The notes: a model not told the origin generated them from the sequence alone. Shown: positions 11,079 to 24,200, numbered from the stretch's first letter. The stretch: 64,000 nt of DNA from Crotophaga sulcirostris (GCA_013397455.1 VYZB01000056.1:2947782-3011781), one strand, 5' to 3'. Numbers and translations are program-made.

Positions 11079-14000
11079 AATGTCCAGCATCACCCAGTGG
11101 CTTGCATAGAATTGCTGCTCAGACCCAAGGACTGGGCCACTGAACAGCATCACCCCTCAGTATGATGCTACCTCATGGACTGTACAGCACCAGGGAACAT
11201 CTAATGCTCACAGTAGCCTGTTCCTGTCCACCCCAGCACCACCTGAATCCCATTCTCTTTGCAAGCTGAGGTTTCTAGCTGAGACACTTTTGTATCCTCC
11301 TGTCATTAGTAATGTTCACAAAATAAAAACCCCAAGAATTTGCAGTGTTATCACAATCATTTCAAGCTTTCTTTGGAGACGGATGCTGCTGACAACATCT
11401 CCTTAGCTGCTTCCCAGGCTGATAAGTCATACAAGTATGCCAGGAAGAATGGGGTAGAGATACAATCAGCATTTCCACGATGCATTAATTCTTAAAATGA
11501 CCAAAAGGAAGGGACAACTTTCCAGAACTCCCACTTGCTGCAACTTTGAGCAGAGTCATGTTAAGAGCTGTTAGGACAGTTTGTGCTTTGTTTCACATTG
11601 TGGGCTCACCAATGACCACTGCAAGGCAGGTCTGCTCCCTGCTAGCCTCAAGGCTGAGCATTGCAGGGTCTGTGGGGCAGTGCAGCCCTACACTGTGGCT
11701 CCTCTTCTCTGAGGAGACCCAAATGCTGTGTGGATCTGGGGAGGAGTTAAGTCTTTGCCATCCTGAGGATAACTGAGCTTAGCTGGTATCATTCTAGTAA
11801 CAGGAGGGTCTAATACTGTGAAAGCAAAACAAATTGTTGAATGTCAATGCTTGATCTGTTCTGATGTGGCTGAAAGGTGGATTTTTTACTTCCCTGATTA
11901 TCTACTGCCCAAGCCTCTATCACACACACAGAAGCTGCCCACTTCTGGAAACACCCAAAGAGAAGGGTCCCCTCTTGGGCTGGCTCTGGCTACGTGAGCA
12001 GAGGGAGGTGCTGTGCTTCCACGAGGAAATGTTATTTCCACTCAGCGTGTTTCTTACCTCTGCATTGGCTACTCCAGTACCACAAGGATGCTTCTGCCAG
12101 GTGAGACCACTGCCCACTCCAGAAGTGATGGCCCTCCCAGCTGCTTGTGTGCCAGTGCATCCCAGCCAAGCTCTGGTGGCACCCTGCAGAGCTCTGAACC
12201 TCCCAGGCCTTGGGTCCAGCTGGGGCTGGCTGTGCCGTGCATCAGCCGTGTGGGGCTGCTGGAGAGGGGGTGGAGGAGCCCCTGGAGCTGCAGCCAAAAC
12301 CCCCCTCCTCGCTGGGGCACAGGATGGAATTTCCCAGGGAGAAGCTGCAAGCTCTGCTGTACAGCTAAGCTGGGGTGAAACCTGGTACAAATGACCTCGA
12401 AAGGGGGAGTAGGGCAGAGGTGAGGGGGTGCCACTCCCAAAGGACACAAGGAGCTGCAGAGGGAACACCAGTGCACGTTGTCACATGCTGTTTCCAGCTT
12501 AAACAGTGTTGGGGCCAAGCAATGCCTGTTTGAGAAGCAGGCACAGCTTGCCAGCTGTTTAAATCTTGATGGCTCTCAAATAACAAGATTAGGCAATTGT
12601 AGGTTGCAGGAAGGATACCAGTAATTACTGCCTGATTGGTAAGAGCTGTAATTAAAGTGCAGCGCATTTCAAACTCTTGGAGCACTAGTCCGGTCCACTC
12701 CACGTAGCCATCCCTCCATTTGGTTCTCATTTATTTGCCTTTCCAAACACAACGTCCTCTGTACCTTGCCAGGCATCTTTAGCAGCTGACACTGGATGTG
12801 GACATCTGCTGGGTGCAGCTCTTGGGGCAGCTCCCGTGTGCGTAGCCTGGGTGAAACTATTGCCTCCTCATCCTGGTGGGCACAAAGGATCCAAGCACAG
12901 AGGCTGCCATGTCCTGGGCATCCTTCATGTCCACTGTGAGCTCTACTTTTGGGCACAGACAGGCTCTATCCACCACTGTCCTTGTCTACCCTCACTCTAG
13001 GAGCTTCCTGGGTTGACTTGTCTGCTTGGAGAGCATGATGTGCTGGCAGATCCAGATGAGAATACCCAATGTTTTAGCTCCCTTTGGGCAGTCCTCTTCT
13101 CTTCTCATCGCACTGGCATCTGGTCTAGTGCTCCGGTGTCAGGGTGAGCTCAAGGGAAAGAGGAAGACAGAAAACAGCAGCTTCTGCCTCCGGATTCCCA
13201 TTGCTCCTTCCTGAGATGAGGTGATGCCTTTGCCTGCAAACACTGCCTGTTTGCTCCCTGGATCACTGAGGAGAGAAATCTCTGAGATCGTAAACTCTCA
13301 TATGCTTGTAGGTTTGTTCATCTTCTATCTTCAGTGATTCAGTTTATGTTTTAAAATGTAAAAAGGCCTCCTACGTACATGATGTCTCTATTGTATAAAA
13401 ATATCAGCCATGGTATTTTCAAAATATCTCCTCCTTCCAACAGGAACTGCATCCAGCCAGCACTTCAGCCACTGTTCTGACTGCTGCTCCACCAAGTCAG
13501 CTCTGGACCAGCTGGAGCACCACAAATATGTGGAGACAATGAGAAGTGCTGCTGTCCTTCAGCTGTAAATGAATGTTTACTACAATAAGGGCATGTTGTC
13601 TACCAGATGATGGTTAATAGCACTCCCCTAAACTGGTTGAGTTAAACTCAGCTGTGATTGAAGGCAGCTGCTGGGATTGATGCTCACTCTGCCTTGCTAA
13701 ATGCACTACAGCCAAGTGATTAGTGTTTTCCAAAGGGAACCATCGATCACCTCTTGCGTTTGTTTATCCTCCAGCAGAAGAGCTGGCCTGCTCGTGGGGT
13801 GTGGGATCTGTGGCCTGGTGGGCTGCCTGTACCAAGCATTGCTGTGCATTGTTGTGCATTGTCGCTCCCAAAAGATGCTCTGTGCCTCTGCCTGGGTTGG
13901 GTTATGGCCAGCAGCAGGGACACTGATGAGTTCACGTCCATGGGCTGCCCCACAGCTGGAGCTGGAGTCTCTGGAAAGGCTGGCTTGTCCCTGGCAGGCA

Positions 14001-14274
14001 GGTCAATGAGTGTGCTGCTGCTTCTGCTCTGGGAATGCTCCAGCTGGGACCTTGATGCATGTGGTCCTCTCTGCACAGGTACCATCACACCTCCAAAGGG
14101 AGCCTGCAGCCCAGAGTAGTTGGTAGAGATGTTAATTGTTAATTCTGAGTAGTGTTGAAATTCCCTCTCTTTTTGGCCAAACATCATAATTCACTTCAGC
14201 TGCTCCAGCACAGGTGAAGGGATGTATTTTAGAGGGATTTAAAGCCACATCACTTGGTAAATGGTTCTCTGTGC
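11079..14274. other. Non-coding interval, no recognised repeat
   Basis: No gene is recognised. The sequence is AT-rich around 11290-11500 and 13310-13440 and GC-rich at 12100-12330. A 10-bp unit (about GTTGTGCATT) is repeated at 13841-13860. A frame of about 180 codons on the minus strand at 11920-12468 lies in GC-rich DNA and has no family resemblance. Confidence 0.5.
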
Positions 14275-14459
14275 CTGAGTGGTGAGACAATGGCATAGGT
14301 TGTCCAGAGGCATTGTGATTGCCCCATACCTGGAGGTGTTCAAGGCTAGGTTGGATGGGGCTTTGAGCCCCTGATCCAGTGGGAAGTGTCCCTACCCATG
14401 GCAGGGGGTTGGGACTGGATGGGCTTTGAGGTCCCTCCCAATTCAAACCATTCCATGAC
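14275..14459 (+). mobile_element. CR1 LINE 3' tip, sense, short
   Basis: Only about 185 bp remain, starting near 'gtgagacaatggcatagg'. The conserved tail (acctggaggtgttcaagg, then ccatggcagggggttggg) is followed by 'attcaaaccattccatgac'. The 5' limit is diffuse, and the 3' octamer repeat is reduced to a single degenerate unit. Confidence 0.9.
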
Positions 14460-17009
14460 TGTCAGGCAAGGTCTGGGGTCCAAGGGTCCATGCTCTTTTC
14501 CTGTGTTTGGTGCACCAGAGCATCTCCAGATGAAGCTGGCATTGCCATTCTGACGCGCAGTTGGCTAGGCAGAATTCGGATGCTCTCTGCTAAAAATCAT
14601 GAGTATTTCTGGAGGAATGTCATAAGGAAAGAATAGGGGGGAAGAAGGGGGCTTTATCTTTCTTAGCTTAAATTTTCAGGATTAGCTGAGTGGCCGTGCT
14701 GTATTGCTGGAAGGGGACACAGTGGATCTGCCATGTGGGCATGGAGTTCCTGCTCTACCAAGGAGATATTTAGCTTGCTTGCTTTTCCTGGGGATGTTTG
14801 CTTAGGCAGTTGCTCACATCACTGGGCTGAGGGGACACGCTTCAGCCTTCCCTGCAATGGTCCCACGGTGGCTGGATAACTACGGTGAAATTAGTCTCTT
14901 GGTGACTCAGTTGTTTCTGATTAACTTAAACACATACACTGAGTCCAGGCTACTAAGCAAAGCTGAATCTGTGGCCTGTGCACATTCCTGTGTGGTCCCA
15001 GGCATGGGAGCTGCCAAGCCCCATCACTGCCTGCCCGGGATCCCTGCCTGCTCACCAGTGTGGGCAATAGGAACCGGCGGGCGACCCTTGGCGGGGGAAC
15101 TGGCACACAGTGAAGAGCCTCAGCCAAAAGCATCCAGCAGTGCTTTCAAGGGGTTGGGTGCATATTTTTTTTTTCAAGATCATATTTTCTCATGCCAATA
15201 CTTGTAGCTGTCTTTGGGAAAGCTGCTGACAGCTGGCAGCATGGAGCGGGGTGTGCCATAATGGTTGAATGCCATATAGCGACCCCTATAGTTAAGGTTA
15301 CATGAGAATTTCTATAGGCTAAAAATTTTCCCAAACATTCACCTGCTGGGCTTAAATTTTCCATGCTTGTTGTTTGCCTGAAGGTGAATTGTTTTCAGGC
15401 TTGAGAAAAATTCCTTTGACTGTGTCTGAGTTATGGGAGAAGAGAAAATACTCTCTTCCCACTGGAAAATCTGTAGCTACTTCCTCCCCCCTTCTTCTTC
15501 AGACAGGGACGTAGAAAAAAGTCTGGGGTCTGAAAAGCCTTGAAACTTGGCCTGGACTTAGCTTTTCTTCAAGCCAAGTACCTCAGTGGGAAGATTAAAG
15601 TGAAGCTAAAAAGAAGGATAAGAAAATGAGAAACTGGGTAAATGGGGCTGGGAGAGGGCATAACTGGGCATGCTCTGCATTTCCATCATTTCTCTCTGTT
15701 TGATCCAATACAGCCTCATGAGCTCTGCAACTGCAGCACTGGTGTGGACAGAGGTGAGGGTTCTGCTCTGGCACCAAAAGGCTGGAGGAGCATTTGGGCA
15801 GGGTGGGCAGATGGGGTTGGTGTCCAGTGCTATGGCAAGGCAGCAGCTGAGTCAGAGATTGGGGAGAAACACCCTGTGCAGTGAAGTCAGGAGGTGTGAG
15901 CTTCATTACACATTCAGCAAGCCAAGACTCTGTGGCTTTGACCGTCTTTCCATGCTGTAAGTCTTTAGTAAAAGACATCAGCAAGAATGATAAATACAGA
16001 AGGTGGAAACTTTCTTTTTCTCTAGAACATATAGTTAAGGGGAAAGAGAATCTAAGATCAAGGAGCACTCTGAATATGTTCATGCTAAGAAACTTGGGCT
16101 GCTTATTTTAAAGTTGTTTGTGTTTGGTTTTTTTTAAGTAAGCAAGTTCCAAGCAGGATCTTTGTTGATGAGGTATTGAAGTTGCACCATTAAATGAAGG
16201 AAATACGAACAAAGGTGGATTCTTACACTGACTTTCTTCCCTGTGGTGCTCAAAGTTTAAAAAAAAAAGACACATTTTTCTGGTTAAAAGTGCAGTTCAG
16301 TAAATTGGACAAGACAGAAAATCGTGTATTAACATGCACATCCTTGTCTGTGTTTCCTAGTCTTTGGAAATCTGAGAGATGCATTTGAGAATGAAAGAGC
16401 TGCTGGCTGAGTGGCCAGCCTGGCTGTGGATATGTGATCAGAGCCAAATACATACATGCAGCGTGCACAAATATGTAATTTAGTGGATGCAAATGCATGA
16501 GTCCAAAGGCTTGAATTTACCCTTAACTATCTGGCACAAAATACTCATTGCACAATGTTCACGAGCTGTTGCTGGGTACGATGTGTGAATATTGACTTCT
16601 GTGTTTCTCGACTTCTTTCAAGTTATGCAAGCGAAGCATCGCATTCCTGTAATTTTTGCATCTTGTGCAGGCCCCTACCTTTGGCTGGCAGGTATTTTCT
16701 TGAAGGAGAAGTGATTTCTGCCTTCCCCCAAGCCCTCCCTGCTCCAGCAGTCACATGCCTCGCTCTGCTCTTGCTGCAGGTGTGGTGGCCAGGAGAGCTG
16801 GCTGTTGCTCATCCTGTGCAGGGGGGCTCTGCAGGCGTGCCTCATCCTGCTGTGCTCTGATCTGAGCTGCCTGGGCAAAACCTTGGGTAAATGGGCTGTA
16901 GGAGTGTGAGGTTTCTCAGACCCTGGCTATATCCTCCATGGGCAGCTCCGTCAAGTCATCCTCATACAGAGGTGGGATGCTTCTTCCCTCCCTGGATCAT
17001 GCATGTTAG
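14460..17009. other. Non-coding interval, no recognised repeat
   Basis: No gene is recognised. T10 lies at 15165-15174 and A10 at 16259-16268. The part from about 15880 to 16560 is AT-rich with scattered ATTA words. Open frames have no recognisable domain. Confidence 0.5.
16259..16268. repeat. Poly-A tract
   Basis: Ten A residues in an AT-rich context. No retrocopy upstream was recognised that would make this a retroposition tail. Confidence 0.85.
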
Positions 17010-17464
17010 AGCAGGTCCGGAGGAGACCACGGAGATGATCCAAGGACTGGAGCACCTCTGCTATAAGGACAGGCTGAGAGAGTTGAGGTTGTTCAGCCTG
17101 GAGAAAAGAAGGCTCTGGGGAGACCTTAGAGCAGCCTCCAGTACTGAAAGGGGCTCCAGGAAAGCTGGGGAGGGGCTCTTGGTCAGGGGGTGCAGGGATA
17201 GGATGAGGGGGAACGGTTCTAAAGTAAAGGAGAGGAGATTTAGACTGGATATAAGGAAGGAATTTTTAACAGTGAGAGTGGGGAGGCACTGGCACAGGTT
17301 GCCCAAGGAGTTAGTGGCTGCTCCATCCCTGGAGGTGTTCAGGGTCAGGTTGGATGGGGCTCTGGGCAACCTGATCCACTTAAAGGTGTCCCTGCTCCTG
17401 CAGGAGTGTTGGACTGGATGACCTGTAAAGGTCCCTTCCAACCCAAAGCATTCTGTGATTCTGT
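17010..17464 (+). mobile_element. CR1 LINE 3' fragment, sense, best preserved ORF2 tail
   Basis: It starts near 'gagcaggtccggaggagacc' and ends at 'cccaaagcattctgtgattctg'. One frame runs uninterrupted from 16891 to 17421 and keeps the whole recognisable ORF2 C-terminal tail in order: GLEHLCYKDRLREL (about 17047), [27 protein letters not shown] (about 17235) and PSLEVFRVRLDGAL (about 17320). This is the longest intact sense tail in the window, which could mean a younger insertion. There is no reverse transcriptase or endonuclease upstream, so it cannot mobilise itself. Confidence 0.95.
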
Positions 17465-18524
17465 CCAGCTGGAGGGTCGATCCTGCTTGTGACACTTGGG
17501 AAGGGTCAAGTTCTGTGTCTCCAGTGCATCCTCCCACCCCAAAGAAAAGGTTGCTTTTGTTCTGCACTAATCTCACTTTCAGTGATGAGTTTATCAGTTT
17601 CCAGAAGATCTTGCTCTGGTATTCCATGCTTTTTAGTGTATTTAATGCTGCTCTTCCAGCTGCTCCAAGCATCACAGAGAAAATGAAACAATATCTGTGA
17701 AGTGCCCCCTTCTCCATCCAGAAACTGTGGTGAGAGAGACAGTCTTTGCATTGTGCACTGGTTTCTCCTTGCTGGCTGCTCTCAGGAGAGGCGATCCGGC
17801 TCTTGAAGTGGTTTGGGGTGGAACAGAATGCGCTTGTGCTGAAAACAGCAGAGGCATTTTAGTCACTTCTTGAAATGGGGAAAATTGCCTCATTTTTCAG
17901 CATTTGGCCTGCGATCCCACACTTCTCTAGCTCTATGTAGGGATTAGTTCATACTTTTTTGGTGTTTTTGGCCCAAAACGAACGCTCCCAGCCAGAGGAT
18001 AGATAATTCCACTTGTGCTGATCCCCCAGGGCACATGCAGAGCTGCAGAAACAGGAAATAGGAAACGTATTACATACCTTTTCCCCTCAATTTTATTTTC
18101 ATAATGCATGGAAAATAGCAAAGCTCTGAATTATTTGAAATTTTAGAGTTATTTAATATTTATTTTTGAGGAACAATCTCCCTTTTCAGGGAGGCCTCGT
18201 GGTGTCTGGCCAGCTCCAGCAAGAGCTGGGGTGTGAGGGGTGGCTGATGGGCTGAGCAGCCTCACACGGGGGTCCCTGCTCCGTGGGGTGCTGAGCAGGA
18301 GGTGCTGCCATGGGTGAGCAGGGATGGGCAGCCCCGGGCACCATCAGCTCCTCGGTGAGGGAGGACTTGCAGCTCTGCAGCTTGGGTGGCTGCTGGCCAC
18401 CCTGCCTCCTGGTGCAAACCGCAGAGCTGCCTGTGAGGAGAGGTGGATGGTGCTCAGGGCTGTTGCAGGTAGGAGCTGGCATCAACATGTAACCAGTTCC
18501 ACATGGCCTCACCATTACAAGGGC
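17465..18524. other. Non-coding interval
   Basis: No gene is recognised. An AT-rich stretch at about 18060-18180 precedes a GC-rich stretch at 18185-18480 that abuts the next CR1. Long minus-strand frames crossing this interval continue into CR1 antisense sequence and are artefacts. Confidence 0.45.
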
Positions 18525-18803
18525 ACATAGTGATAGGATGAGGTGGGATGGCTTTAAATTGGAAGGGGGAAGGTTTAGATCAGACCTTAGGAAGAAATTA
18601 TTCATGATGAGGGTGGGGAGGCCCTGGCCCAGGTTGCCCAGAGAAGTGGTGGCTGCCCCATCCCTGGAGGTGTTCAAGGCCAGGTTGGATGGGGCTTGGA
18701 GCCCCCTGATCCAGTGGGAGGTGCCCTTGCCCATGGCAGGGGGTTGGAACTGAATAATCTTTAATATCCCTTCCAACCCAAACTGTTCCATGATTCTATG
18801 ATT
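18525..18803 (+). mobile_element. CR1 LINE 3' fragment, sense
   Basis: It starts at 'acatagtgataggatgagg' and ends with 'aactgttccatgattctatg'. The tail frame at 18538-18753 is open and reads LEGGRFRSDLRKKLF and then [20 protein letters not shown]. It is followed after about 35 bp by the 3' end of a different CR1 type in the same orientation. Confidence 0.95.
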
Positions 18804-18838
18804 ACAACAGTTTCTTTTCAGCGTCAGCATTTAACAGC

Positions 18839-18960
18839 ACTTCAAGGTCAGGCTGGATGGGCTCTGAGCAACCAGGTCTGGTTGAAGATGTTCCTGCTCA
18901 CTGCAAGGGGGATTGGACTTTCATGGTCCCTTCCAACCCAATCCATTCTATGATTCTACA
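18839..18960 (+). mobile_element. Second CR1 3' tip directly downstream, sense
   Basis: About 120 bp beginning 'ttcaaggtcaggctggatggg' and ending 'ccaatccattctatgattcta'. It differs from the preceding copy (gagcaaccaggtctgg instead of the ccctgatccagtggg block), so this is a separate, probably older insertion rather than a duplication. Confidence 0.88.
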
Positions 18961-20941
18961 AACAGTCATGACTTTTTGGTTTTATCCCAGTGGCAGGGCT
19001 GGAAGTGGCTGGTAGGGGATGAGCAGCCACTGCAGGTGCTGCAAACCAGCCCTGTGCCACGGAGCTCCCACTGCCAGCCAGGAAGGGGAGGAAGACTGCA
19101 CTTTCCTGGCAGCAGCTGCACGCACATTCATGGTCTTGGGTTTCTCCTCCTTCATATGTACTGACAACGCAAGGCAGATCCTCCAGCCCTCTGCAGTCTG
19201 CCTCAGTGCAAGTCACCCCATTCTCCTTTACTTAACAAAAATGGTGCAAAGTAGCTTGTGAAGGAGATTGAGCTCTGCTCTGAGGAGAGCACGGGGAATG
19301 ACTGGGCTGAGAGGTCTCAGCATGACCCAGCTGTTCCACCAGATGTGCGGTAATGGACCCAAACTAACTCACACTCCTGCAGTTGTGCACCTTCAGCATC
19401 CACCAGCACAATGGCTCCTGGGGAAAATGACCCTGAGAACCACTGCCAGCAGGGAATGGCTGCATCAGGACAAGAGGAGCATGGGGTGCCCATGGACCTG
19501 GCAACACACAGAGAGCACTGCAGGGGGGTTGGTTTTCTCCACAAAGTCTGATGATGGATTTTGCTTTTTGGGGAAGGTGGAAGGGAGAAGATTTAATTCC
19601 AGAGTTTTATTTTCAATGCTGAATTAAAACCCCAGCCTAACAACCTGTCTGCTCGGTTTGTGGGTATCTTCTGCTTCACAATGAGGTGTTCTTGTCTCAT
19701 GTGGATCTGCACATCTACTCCATCAGGGCAAGGCCAGAGGCAGGCTCTGTGCATGGAGGTGATGCCATGTGCCGGTGGCTGAGAACGAGGGCTGCAGCCA
19801 TCCTGCTTGTCTAATCCTTTACTTTCTTGCCTGTAGTTATTGCATGAGCCCAGAGGATTCCTGGTTCATGTTTGCTACAACAGAAATAAAATCAAATGAC
19901 ATTTGTGGACTATATAAAAAGCAAAAAGCTAAAAAAATAGAATTAATGAAGAACTCATTATCTCAATCTGATGTTTTGGTTTCTAATTTTCTTCTCAAAA
20001 ACGAACCTCCCCGATGTGACAATCCATCTAATTATTGCTTGGCCTATGGAGGGGTTTAACTGGCATGTGCTGGGGCTTGGACAGTTTCTTATTAGCAGTG
20101 GGGGGAAAGCTGGGATTGAAAAAGCCTTGCGTTCAGCTTGTGTATTTCTGGGTGTCAGATGCTCCTAAGTGCCTTACATTTTGCCAATCCATTCTGCATC
20201 TCTCTAATTTCAGAGCTTTCAACACTTTCTGGTGAGCAAAGCCTGTGGATAACCCGAGTAAATGACTTTTTCCATGAATAGAGATTGGCCAGGGAAAGCT
20301 GAGTGATAAACAGAATAATCCTTTTTGTGCCTTTCCCAGCTCCAATCTTCTTTGCACACCAAATAAACACTCTCAAGCTGCTTAGAGCAAAATCTCTAAT
20401 AGGCTGTGGTGCTTGGGCTGTGCAGGGCTTGGCTCTGTGTCAGACGGAGGGACAGGACAGTGGAATCAAGTCCCAACATTTTTTTTGGGGAATTAGTTTA
20501 CATACCCCCAAGCACAGTGTATTTTGGCACTTGGGCTGCATTACAATATAATCCACTAGCACTCAAAATAGCCTCAGCCTCCAAAATGGCTTTTTTTGCT
20601 CATTTCTTTGGCTTTTCCCAGAGCCCTGTGTTAGGACAGAGAGCTCCAGCCAGTGAGACCTGGGAAATGGCAGGGTTAGGTGGGTCTGGATCTGGCCCTT
20701 GGACGCCACCATGACCTGACAAGCCAGAGGCAATTTGCTCCTGCCCTTGCTGCTCCATGGCCAGAGTGCCTGAAGAGGACATGTGTGGCTCCCTGGGGGT
20801 GGCTGCTTGTAGCCCCTCTCGGTGGGACGTGGTGCTGAGCGTAGGGTGTGGAGGCTGGCATCGCTCACGCGCTCAGACACGTTAATCACCTCTGGAGCTT
20901 TGTATCCCCCATTGCCAGCTTTTGTAATTATCATTACACGT
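18961..20941. other. Non-coding interval, no recognised repeat
   Basis: No gene is recognised. An AT-rich block lies at about 19860-20035 and includes a TATATAAAAAG word near 19911. Otherwise the sequence is ordinary. Confidence 0.5.
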
Positions 20942-21259
20942 CTACAACACCCTGAAAGGAGGTTATAGTGAGGTGGGTGTTGGTCTCTTCTCCCAAGTTA
21001 ACAAGTGATAGGACAAGAGGAAACAGCTTCAAGTTGCACTGGGGAGGTTCAAATTAGGCATCAGGAAACATTTCTTCACTGAAAGGGTTCTCAGGCCCTG
21101 GAAGAGGCTGCTCAGGGCAGTGGTGGAGTCCCCATCCCTGGAAGTGTTTGAAAGACAAGCAGATGAAGTGTTCAGGGATGTGGTGTAGTAGTGGGCAGGT
21201 ATGGTTGGACTCGATGATCTCAAAGGTTTTTCCCAAACAAACAATTCTATGATTCTATG
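20942..21259 (+). mobile_element. Older divergent CR1 LINE 3' fragment, sense
   Basis: It starts near 'ctacaacaccctgaaagg' and contains 'gtctcttctcccaag', 'aagtgataggacaagagg', 'catttcttcactgaaagg' and 'ggttggactcgatgatctc'. It ends with 'acaattctatgattctatgg'. These words match the avian CR1 class with a 'ggactcgatgatct' 3' end, distinct from the dominant class in this window. Frames are degraded. Confidence 0.9.
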
Positions 21260-24200
21260 GTTATTTGGTACGTGGGGTCAGTTGTTTTTTCCCCAAGTGC
21301 ATGAGCTAAACCCTTTGGGTCAGCGTGGGGAGTGTTTGTGGGGCTCATGGAACTGGGGTGAGCTGCAAATATTTTCTCAGGGTGTTTGAGGTGACACAGC
21401 TGTTGAAGAAACTGAAACAATTTCAGGTTTGGGCCATCAGAAGCTTTCCCAAAGGAGCACCCAGGTGGGGCTGCTGCCTCAGCAGCACAAGGGACCTGTT
21501 GTCTGAGCTCCTCAAAAGTCCAGGATTTCAATCCTGCAATTTCTGCTTCTGTGCAAGTCCAACAAAACTTTGTGTTTCAAAAGTGATCAACATCCTTGGC
21601 TTCTGCGGAGTGCTCCCTTTATCCTTGTATTGAGGGTGGCTGTGTAGAAATAATGTGTATAAAAATAGAGCATTTCTCACTTTCCCACCTTTTCCCAGGC
21701 GGGGAAAGGAACAAACGAGCGAACTGTTTGACCAAAGTGCAGGTCAGCCCTAGAACAGGTGGTAGCTGTTATTGGCCAAGTAAAAGAATGATTTTGCAAG
21801 TAATTAGTTAAATTGCTCAGCCAGCATCTCCCCTAAGAAATGCCCTCTGAAATGCACAGATCGAGTTTACTGAGATGTGAGTGCTCACTGTGCACTAACC
21901 TGTAGTAAAATAACCTAAAGCGGTTCTGAAATACCCTCCATGAAGCTTTGCTAGAACCAGCCTGTCTACAGAGCTGCTACATTAGGCTAAAAAGAAATAA
22001 TTCCCTTGATTCTGGCAAACAATCCAGGTTGGCAAAATTAATAACAGTAATAGAAAAGAGAAAATGGAAAAAAATAGTCTTGATCAATAAACCAAAGCTT
22101 AACAGAGTGTGTTTGTTCCCCAGCTCCTTGGCAGGAAAACACAGCCAGGAAACCTGTGGAAAGCTTTTCAAAGTGTTTACAAGAGGCAGTGAGATGGACC
22201 TTTTAATCTGCTCTCCATTCTCAGCCCACCTGGAGTTTGTTGTATGTGCAAGTTACATGACTGTGTCATGACAGGAGGCAGAATACTTGTGTTCTTCCCA
22301 CATCCTCATTTTCATCCCATTTGGGCACCTTCAGAAAGAAAATGCTCTGGAAGAGAAGCAGAGATGTGCAAGGGCTTTCACTTTAGCTCTTCTAGCTTTC
22401 TCATAAGTAAAGGTCAGATACCTCAAGCCCTAGCTGGGCCAGACAGTGAAAAAACAGCAGTTATTAATGAGCTTGAGTTGCCTCATGGATTAGAATCAGT
22501 CTTTGGCTGTGCTTATACTGGAGTTGCCCATTCTTTGCTAGAGGAATCCTGCCCTGGCCTCCCAGGAGCCCTGCATTGTTTGCACCAGCTCCTCTGTTAA
22601 TGGGAAGATCCTTCCTCTGAGTCCCAGCCAATGAAAACACTGCAACGAGAGGTCATTATAAGTTCCAAGCCAGGTAGTGAGAGATGTTTAAGGTGAAGCA
22701 AGGGAAGCCTTTGCTCTTTTGATGGTTTCAGTGGCTTGCTATGTGTTCAGGCTCATTTTTGGCAACTGAAGCCCTACCTTCCCAGGGGTGGCAGGTAGGT
22801 GGCCAGCAGGCTCTTCTGCTTCCACCTGCCCTCTGCTTTTCCGACCCTTCTTGCATATCCTGCGTGCTCTGAAGGTCTAGACCTGCTCCCCCAGCCTCTC
22901 TCTGTGCTGGCTTGGGAACTAAGTACACTGACAAGGATGTATAATCTGTTTCCATGTGGCTCCCAGCAGTACAGCACAGTCACTGAGGCTGCTGAGTGTC
23001 ACAGAGCCTGGCTGCCATCTCCTGAGCATTGTGGCTTCACCACCACAGCTCCTCGGTGGCGTTTGGATGCAGTGATGCTATGGTGATCCCATGGCTGTGG
23101 ACCTCGAGGTGAGCGGTGGAGAGGGAAGAGGCTGATTCAGCTCATGCTGCTGCCTGGACATCCAGAAGTCCTGAGGAACCCAACTTTATGAATGTGGGTG
23201 AGAAAAGGTACCCTGCCCCTGCAGATCAATGCAGCCTTTCTTCTGGGAATGGTTTCCTGCAGTCTTCTAGCATAACCTGTCACTTGTTGGGTTAAGCCTG
23301 CACTGGGTAGTTCATACCCAACTCCTGCTTGCGGTTACGTGCAGAGAGGGGAGGAAGAGAGATGAATGTAGTCTCTGCTTCTGCGGAATTCAGCAAACAC
23401 TGTGCTGATGGCTGTCCGGAGTTATCCATTTCTGCAAGAAACAGTGTCTTGCTGCATTGTGCCTGGAGCCTGCTAATTAGCTGTAAGTGATATAATGTGA
23501 CTGGGATTTCAGCTCAAGCATGAATGACCTATTCCCAGCTAGCCGTGGCGCTTGGCATCAGCGCCGCTCACGGACAAAGCGTGCTGGGAGGCATCCCCTG
23601 CTGCTGAGCCTCTATAGCCCGACCAGCTGGCACCAAGCCTGCCCTCACGAGCTGTTTGTTGCTGTGCCCCTTGTCCCTGCGCCCCTGATGCTGCGAGCGC
23701 TGAGCATGAGATTCCTGTTTGCCCCCTCCCCCCCGGCCCCCGGGCTGGCACTACTTTGCTGCCTTCAGGGACCAGGAGGCATCTGTGAAAATGAGCTTTG
23801 TTTAGCTGGGAGCTTCGTTCTCTGTTGGGGCTGGAGGTCGGGACCCACATATCTCTGGGGAAGGCTTTCATGCATGCCTCTGCTTGCCAGACGTGCCTGG
23901 TCCCACAGGGGCCATGCAAAGTCAGAATCTGAAGGTCAGGCCTTGGCAGAGCAGTGAGCTACGGCTGCAACGTACCTCTCCTTGCCATTGTCCATAGCAT
24001 GGTGTTCCTCCCGGCCTTTCCTCCTCACCTCTCAGTAGTTCATGTGTCCCAGCACCTTGCAATGAGTACAAAAAATCCCCAAGTTTCCGTGCTGTGTCTC
24101 GGGGGGCAGCCAGTAGCAGGAGCAGCAGCGCTGGTGGCTGTGCAGAGGCTGTCCCAGCCCAGAGGTCCCTTCCCACGTCTGTACCCAAAACCATGCAGCA

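Noticed and set aside
11920..12468. 182-codon minus-strand frame overlapped by a 176-codon plus-strand frame
   Set aside because: Open frames on both strands at the same place are expected in GC-rich DNA without selection; neither product is recognised.
17061..17717. 218-codon minus-strand frame
   Set aside because: It is the reverse strand of the sense CR1 at 17010-17464 plus flanking DNA.
18186..18830. 214-codon minus-strand frame
   Set aside because: It consists of antisense CR1 sequence followed by GC-rich spacer; similar peptides (GLEGTLKIIQ-type) recur wherever CR1 is read backwards.
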